Source: Serratia ureilytica (lineage in GTDB: Bacteria > Pseudomonadota > Gammaproteobacteria > Enterobacterales > Enterobacteriaceae). Taken from it: 64,000 nucleotides of DNA. Location of the stretch: NCBI RefSeq assembly GCF_013375155.1, contig NZ_JABXOF010000002.1:1-64000 (forward strand), read 5' to 3'. Of this stretch, positions 59,670 through 64,000 are shown piece after piece (within the stretch, counting starts at the first letter, position 1; every line of letters starts with the position of its first letter). A program made the translations under genes and the position numbers. The notes under the pieces were generated by a model. The model was not told the DNA's origin and did not search any database. It was given only the letters and a program-made list of their open reading frames with translations.

Positions 59670-60645
59670 GCGGGCGCCCTCCGGCGTTAAGGAAACAGGC
59701 GGACTGGCGCTGACGGGAGCCGTACAGCGGCGGAATGCCGTCGCGGCAGCGAGCGGAGGCCTGCGCGCAGCGCTCGGCGAAAGCGCAATGCTCCGGCAGC
59801 CGCGCCAGATCCGGCACCTGACCGGGAATGGAGTACAAGCGGCGTCGCCGCTGCCCCGGCACCGGCCGCGAGGCGATCAGCCCCTGCGTATAGGGATGTC
59901 GCGGCTCGTCCAGCACTTCCCGGGTCGTTCCCTGCTCGACGACGCGCCCGGCGTACATCACCGCCAGCCGATCGGCCATCTGGGCGATCACCCCGAGATC
60001 GTGGGTGATCAAGATCATCGCCATGTTGTGTCGCCGGCTCTGCTCGCGCAGCAACGCCAGGATCTGCGCCTGCACCGTAACGTCGAGCGCCGTGGTCGGT
60101 TCGTCGGCGATCAGCAGCGCCGGCCGGCACCCGATCGCCATGGCGATCATCACGCGCTGCAGCATGCCGCCGGAAAGCTGATGCGGATAGCAGCGCATCA
60201 GCGCCTCCGCGCGCGCCAACCCCACTTCCGTCAAGAGTTGAATCGCCTGGCGCCAGGCCGCTTTCGGCGACAGGGTCAGGTGGCGAATCAGCGGCTCCAC
60301 CAGCTGTTCGCCAAGGGTCAACACCGGATTCAGCGCGCTCATCGGCTCTTGAAAGATCATCGCCAGCCGGTTGCCGCGCAGATCCGCCATCTTGGATGCC
60401 CGCAGCGACAGCAGGTTTTGCCCTTCAAAGCGAATCTCACCGCCGTCTATCTGCGCCAGCGGCTGCGGCAACAGCCCCATCAGCGCCATGGCGGTCACGC
60501 TTTTGCCGCAGCCCGATTCGCCGACGATCCCCAGCGTTTGCCCTGCCTGCAGTTCAAGACTGACCTGCTGCACCGCCCGCACCGGCCCCTGCTCGCCATG
60601 AAACGACACCGACAGCCGGTCGAACGCCACCAGCGGTTGACTCAT
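59659..60645 (-). CDS. Dipeptide/oligopeptide ABC transporter ATP-binding protein, DppD/OppD type
   Basis: 328 residues from MSQPLVAFDRLSVSFHGEQG. Walker A GESGCGKSVTAMALMGLLP, Q-loop MIFQEPMSALNPV, signature LSGGMLQRVMIAMAI, Walker B ALLIADEPTTALDVT, H-loop LITHDLGVIA, and a C-terminal Cys-containing oligo_HPY region (EHCAFAERCAQASARC). Forms the heterodimeric ATPase with the DppF-like product. The longer in-frame ORF to 60750 overlaps the permease gene and is rejected. Confidence 0.94.
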   Translation of the reverse strand: MSQPLVAFDRLSVSFHGEQGPVRAVQQVSLELQAGQTLGIVGESGCGKSVTAMALMGLLPQPLAQIDGGEIRFEGQNLLSLRASKMADLRGNRLAMIFQEPMSALNPVLTLGEQLVEPLIRHLTLSPKAAWRQAIQLLTEVGLARAEALMRCYPHQLSGGMLQRVMIAMAIGCRPALLIADEPTTALDVTVQAQILALLREQSRRHNMAMILITHDLGVIAQMADRLAVMYAGRVVEQGTTREVLDEPRHPYTQGLIASRPVPGQRRRRLYSIPGQVPDLARLPEHCAFAERCAQASARCRDGIPPLYGSRQRQSACFLNAGGRPHVD

Positions 60646-61592
60646 CGTTTTACCCCGCTCATTTTCGGATCGAGCGCGTCCCGCAGGCCGTCGCCCAAGA
60701 TATTGATCGCCACCACGGTGACGAAGATCGCCAGCCCCGGCGGCATCCACAGCCAGGGGCGGCGCTGAAAGTCGATCAGGCTATTGGCGGCGTCCATCAT
60801 GTTGCCCCACGACGGCGTCGGCGGCACCACGCCCAGCCCAAGGTAGCTCAACGCCGACTCGCTGAGGATGGCATTGGCCACCGCCATGGTGGCGACCACC
60901 ACCAAAATCGGCACGGTATTGGGCAACAGATGGCCGAAGAGGCGCCGCCGAGTGGAGAGCCCCAGCACTTCGGTGGCCAACATGAAATCCCGCTCGCGCA
61001 GCGACAGGATCTGGCCGCGCACCAGCCGCGCCAGCGACGGCCAGCCCAGCAGGCTCAGCATGATCATCACCATGTAGATACGGTAGTCCGGCGACACGTC
61101 GAGTTCGGTCAGCATCGCCCCCATGATGATCAGCAGCGGCAGGCCGGGAATGGTCATCAACAGATCGGCGAAGCGCATGATCAACCGATCCGCCACGCCC
61201 CCCAGATAACCGGCGAACGCCCCCAGCACATAACCCAGCGTCACCGACAGCAGCATCGACACCAGGCCGATGGTCAGCGATATTCGCCCCGCCAGCAGCA
61301 GCCGGGTGCAAATATCGCGGCCGAGAAAGTCGGTGCCCAACCAATGCGCGCCGCTCGGCGCCTGATTGATGTTCAGCACATCGCCGGCATCGTCAGGCCA
61401 CGGCGACAGCGACGGCCCAATCAGGCACAGCAGCGCCAACAGCACCAGCAGCGCCAGCGAGATCATCGCCGGTCGGTGGCGACGCAGACGGCGCCATGCC
61501 TGCGCGGCGGGCGGCGGAGACAGCTGCGCCAGCGCCGGCAACTGCGCCTGGCGCCAGCGGCGACGGCGCCCGAAAAACAGCGTTACCCACAT
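60642..61592 (-). CDS. Dipeptide/oligopeptide ABC transporter permease, DppC/OppC type
   Basis: 316 residues. Arg-rich cytoplasmic N-terminus, then six helices. HWLGTDFLGRDICTRLLLAGRISL is the OppC hallmark and the EAA loop is EVLGLSTRRRLFGHLLPNTVPILVV. The first 45 residues (basic, Pro/Ala-rich) are longer than in E. coli DppC. Overlaps the following ATPase gene by four bases and lies four bases after the other permease gene. Confidence 0.93.
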   Translation of the reverse strand: MWVTLFFGRRRRWRQAQLPALAQLSPPPAAQAWRRLRRHRPAMISLALLVLLALLCLIGPSLSPWPDDAGDVLNINQAPSGAHWLGTDFLGRDICTRLLLAGRISLTIGLVSMLLSVTLGYVLGAFAGYLGGVADRLIMRFADLLMTIPGLPLLIIMGAMLTELDVSPDYRIYMVMIMLSLLGWPSLARLVRGQILSLRERDFMLATEVLGLSTRRRLFGHLLPNTVPILVVVATMAVANAILSESALSYLGLGVVPPTPSWGNMMDAANSLIDFQRRPWLWMPPGLAIFVTVVAINILGDGLRDALDPKMSGVKR

Positions 61593-61596
61593 CGTG

Positions 61597-62553
61597 TTAC
61601 CTCAAGCGAATGCGTGGATCGGCGTAGGCGTACAGAATGTCCGCCAGCAGATTGCCGAGAATGGTCAACGCCGCCAGAAACAGCGTGAACCCCATCAATA
61701 CCGGATAATCGCGCGCCGCCAGCGAATCGATATGGATATGCCCGGCGCCCGGCCAGTTGAAGATTTTTTCGGTGATCAGCGCGCCGGAGAACAATCCCGG
61801 CAGCTCGAACCCCAGCAGGGTGATGATCGGCAACAGCGCATTGCGCAGCGCGTGTTTGAGGATCACCGTTTTCTCCCTGAGCCCTTTGGCGCGCGCGGTG
61901 CGGATATAGTCCATGCGGATCACCTCCAGCATGCTGGCGCGAAAATAGCGCGTCAGGCTGCCGGCCTGCAGCATCACCAGCGCCAGCACCGGCAACAGCA
62001 GGTGCGCCGCCACCTCCAGCGCCCAGGCCAGCCCGCTCGCTTCGCTGCCGGTGCGCAACATGCCGCCCGCCGGCAACCAGTGCAGATCGACGGCGAACCA
62101 TTTGATCAGCAATAGGCAAAGGAAAAACGTCGGAAACGACATGGCGGCGAACACCGCCACGGTGATCAGATGATCGAACAGCGAATAGGGTTTCATCGCC
62201 GAGATCACTCCCACCGCCAGCGCGATGCCCCAATACAGCACCATCGCCACCGCCGCCAGCAGGAACGAGTTCCAGATGTATTGGTTCAGCAGCGTGCTGA
62301 CCGGGATCTGATACTGCAGCGAGAAGCCGAGATCGCCCTGCAACAGCCGGCCAAGCCAATGCAGGTAACGGCTGAACAAGGGCTGATCCAACCCATACAG
62401 CGCCCGCAGCTCGGCGGCGCGTTGCGCGGTCAGGTTGATATTGCCGTCGATAAAGTCGCCGGGCGCCAGGGCGAAGATGCAAAAAATCAGCAATGAAGCC
62501 AGCAACAGCATCGGGATAGTCTGCAACAAACGGCGCAGGATAAAATTTCTCAT
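61597..62553 (-). CDS. Dipeptide/oligopeptide ABC transporter permease, DppB/OppB type
   Basis: 318 residues from MRNFILRRLLQTIPMLLLASLLIF, typical for the family; an in-frame ATG at 62565 adds MEFA. Six helices; NLTAQRAAELRALYGLDQPLFSRYLHWLGRLLQGDLGFSLQY is the periplasmic OppB segment (given as a span), and the EAA loop is TARAKGLREKTVILKHALRNALLP. Lies 48 bp after the binding-protein gene. Confidence 0.92.
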   Translation of the reverse strand: MRNFILRRLLQTIPMLLLASLLIFCIFALAPGDFIDGNINLTAQRAAELRALYGLDQPLFSRYLHWLGRLLQGDLGFSLQYQIPVSTLLNQYIWNSFLLAAVAMVLYWGIALAVGVISAMKPYSLFDHLITVAVFAAMSFPTFFLCLLLIKWFAVDLHWLPAGGMLRTGSEASGLAWALEVAAHLLLPVLALVMLQAGSLTRYFRASMLEVIRMDYIRTARAKGLREKTVILKHALRNALLPIITLLGFELPGLFSGALITEKIFNWPGAGHIHIDSLAARDYPVLMGFTLFLAALTILGNLLADILYAYADPRIRLR

Positions 62554-62601
62554 CGCGAATTCCATCGCCGCCGCCCGGAATGGCGCGGCGGCATCGGGGC
62601 G

Positions 62602-64000
62602 TTACGGCGCCGGTTTGACGTTCGGCAGGCTGCCGACCAGTCCGTTGTAGATATCCGGTTTAAAGCCGGTGACGCGCGCGCTGCTGGCGCTCAAGATTTC
62701 GCGGTTGCCGAGCAGGATCACCGGCGGATCGTCCGCCAGCACCTGATACAGCTGATGGTACAGCGGCTTACGCTGCGCGATATCCAGCGTGGCATTGGCT
62801 TTGGCGATCAGCGCGTCCACCTGCGGGTTGTGGTAGCCGGTCTCGCTCTCGCGGCTGATGAAGTCGCGTACGCCGTCGTGCGGATCGTTCAGCGTGCTGG
62901 TGCTGAGAGACGCCAGGTCGTAATTGCCCGCCTTGCGCTGCGCCAGCAGCGCGTTGAAATCCAATACCTGCGGTTTCAGCACCACGCCGAGCCGGCGGTA
63001 GTTATCCTTGGCGATCGGCACCAGCGCGTCGTTGATCAGCTTTTTGGTCACCAGTAGCGTCAGCTCCAGCTTTTTACCGTCTTTCTGCCGGATGCCGTCA
63101 GCGCCCACCTGCCAGCCTGCCTCGTCCAACAGCTTTTTGGCCTTATCGAGATCGTAAGCGTAAGGATTGATGCCGTTGGCGTCGTAAGCCCAGGAGATCG
63201 GCGAAATCGGCTGGTTGGCGACCTTGCCGTACCCTTGGTACACCACGGCGATCAGTTTTTGCCGATCGAGGCCGTAGATCAGCGCCTGACGCACCCGCTT
63301 GTCCTGCAGCGCCGGGCGTCTGAGGTTGAAATCAACCCGGCTGTAATCGCTCGAGCTGTAAAGGTTGATATTGGCGAAACCGAGCAGCTTGAGCTGTTCG
63401 ATATCGTCCGGCTTGGCGGTAAAGGCGTCGTAGTCGGTCTCACCGGTCTGGAACAGCTGGAAGTTGGTGGCCGGGTTGGTGACGCGATAGATAAAGCGCG
63501 CCATCGGCGGCGGGCCGAGGTAGAAGTTCGGGTTGGCGTGGAAGCGGATTTCCTGCCCCGGCACGTACTTGTCGTAAATGTAGGGGCCGTTGCCGAGCGG
63601 CTTGCCGTTCAAGGCGCGCACGCCGTCGAGCTTGCCGCGCTGATAGTCTTTGCCGTAGTAAGCCCGCGACAATACCGGCCCGCCAATCAGTTGCAACGTG
63701 GTCGCGCCCGGTTGGGTGGTGACGATCTGAATGGTGCGATCGTCGATCACCTTCAGCCCGCTGATGCCGGCCGCGGTGCCGTTTTTATACTCGGCGCCGC
63801 CCTGAATGTGCGCTGGCGTGATATCGGTATCGCCGTCATAGGCCGGGTCATGCAGCAGCGTCAGGGTAAAGGCGATATCGTCGGCCTTCAGCGGCGAGCC
63901 GTCGCTGTAGACCAGATTCGGCCGCAGCTTGATGGTGTAGGTCAGATTATCGGGGCTGACCTGCCAGGACTCCGCCAGGCGCCCTTCCGGTTTGCCCTGG
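62602..64000 (-). CDS. ABC transporter substrate-binding protein, family 5 (N-terminus outside window)
   Basis: The frame is open from 62602 to the window end, about 466 codons. The upstream part in the window reads EGRLAESWQVSPDNLTYTIKLRPNLVYSDGSPLKADDIAFTL (as a span), the classic SBP_bac_5 motif, followed by NGPYIYDKYVPGQEIRFHANPNFYLG and ALIYGLDRQKLIAVVYQGYG. A periplasmic or lipid-anchored binding protein, probably for peptides or a peptide-like compound; the signal peptide is beyond position 64000. It heads the operon with DppB, C, D and F-type genes. Confidence 0.93.
   Translation of the reverse strand, partial: QGKPEGRLAESWQVSPDNLTYTIKLRPNLVYSDGSPLKADDIAFTLTLLHDPAYDGDTDITPAHIQGGAEYKNGTAAGISGLKVIDDRTIQIVTTQPGATTLQLIGGPVLSRAYYGKDYQRGKLDGVRALNGKPLGNGPYIYDKYVPGQEIRFHANPNFYLGPPPMARFIYRVTNPATNFQLFQTGETDYDAFTAKPDDIEQLKLLGFANINLYSSSDYSRVDFNLRRPALQDKRVRQALIYGLDRQKLIAVVYQGYGKVANQPISPISWAYDANGINPYAYDLDKAKKLLDEAGWQVGADGIRQKDGKKLELTLLVTKKLINDALVPIAKDNYRRLGVVLKPQVLDFNALLAQRKAGNYDLASLSTSTLNDPHDGVRDFISRESETGYHNPQVDALIAKANATLDIAQRKPLYHQLYQVLADDPPVILLGNREILSASSARVTGFKPDIYNGLVGSLPNVKPAP

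Overview
The window reads as a stretch of an enterobacterial chromosome, most likely Serratia (S. marcescens group). The genes are G+C-rich and mostly typical Enterobacterales core genes in runs also known from E. coli: cutC/yecM/argS, murJ-mviM-yceH-rimJ-mdtH-grxB, yebG/yebF/purT, pabB-nudL-sdaA-pdeD-yoaE-manXYZ-yobD-mntP-rlmA-cspC-yobF, yebO/mgrB/yobH and astCADBE. A chromosomal fosA and the sequence details of several small proteins also fit Serratia. The species is inferred; nothing in the window proves it.

Layout. 0-3.6 kb: the N-terminal part of a secreted coiled-coil protein with a translationally coupled lipoprotein, then an isolated A+T-richer tailspike-like beta-helix protein. 3.6-8.8 kb: cutC, a MalY/PatB-type C-S lyase, yecM, a small membrane protein and argS. 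8.8-17.7 kb: murJ (lipid II flippase), mviM, yceH, rimJ, mdtH, a small unknown gene, grxB, a UbiB-family paralog and yceB. 17.7-22.4 kb: yebF, yqfB, SOS gene yebG with a clear LexA box, dbpA, a cold-shock gene, purT with a PurR box, and yoaH. 22.4-31.1 kb: a WaaH-type LPS glycosyltransferase, pabB-nudL, sdaA behind a long structured leader, pdeD and yoaE. 31.1-38 kb: manXYZ, yobD, mntP with its manganese (yybP-ykoY) riboswitch, rlmA, a laccase-domain protein, cspC and yobF. 38.7-43 kb: an accessory block (metallo-beta-lactamase-fold hydrolase, aromatic amino acid permease, a NinX-like phage gene, fosA) that separates cspC-yobF from yebO-mgrB-yobH, which adjoin each other in E. coli. 43-50.3 kb: many small proteins (YebO, MgrB, YobH, YecF-like, YccJ, YebW, YmgB-like and several 33-54 residue membrane proteins), an AraC-type regulator, pirin, Kbp and a general porin. 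50.9-57 kb: the arginine succinyltransferase operon astCADBE with an ArgR box far upstream. 57.7-64 kb: an alpha/beta hydrolase and a complete Dpp/Opp-type ABC transporter whose binding-protein gene runs off the window.

Most of the window is ordinary core genome. I found no CRISPR array, IS element, rRNA or tRNA, and no gene cluster that looks like a new defence or biosynthetic system. The points most worth checking are the multi-hairpin leader of sdaA, an AGGATTATC(C/T)TAA Rcs-like box shared by two tiny membrane-protein genes about 39 kb apart, the orphan tailspike-like gene, a possible C5/G5/C5 RNA switch upstream of a small membrane-protein pair, and several genes under 60 codons that automatic annotation would miss.
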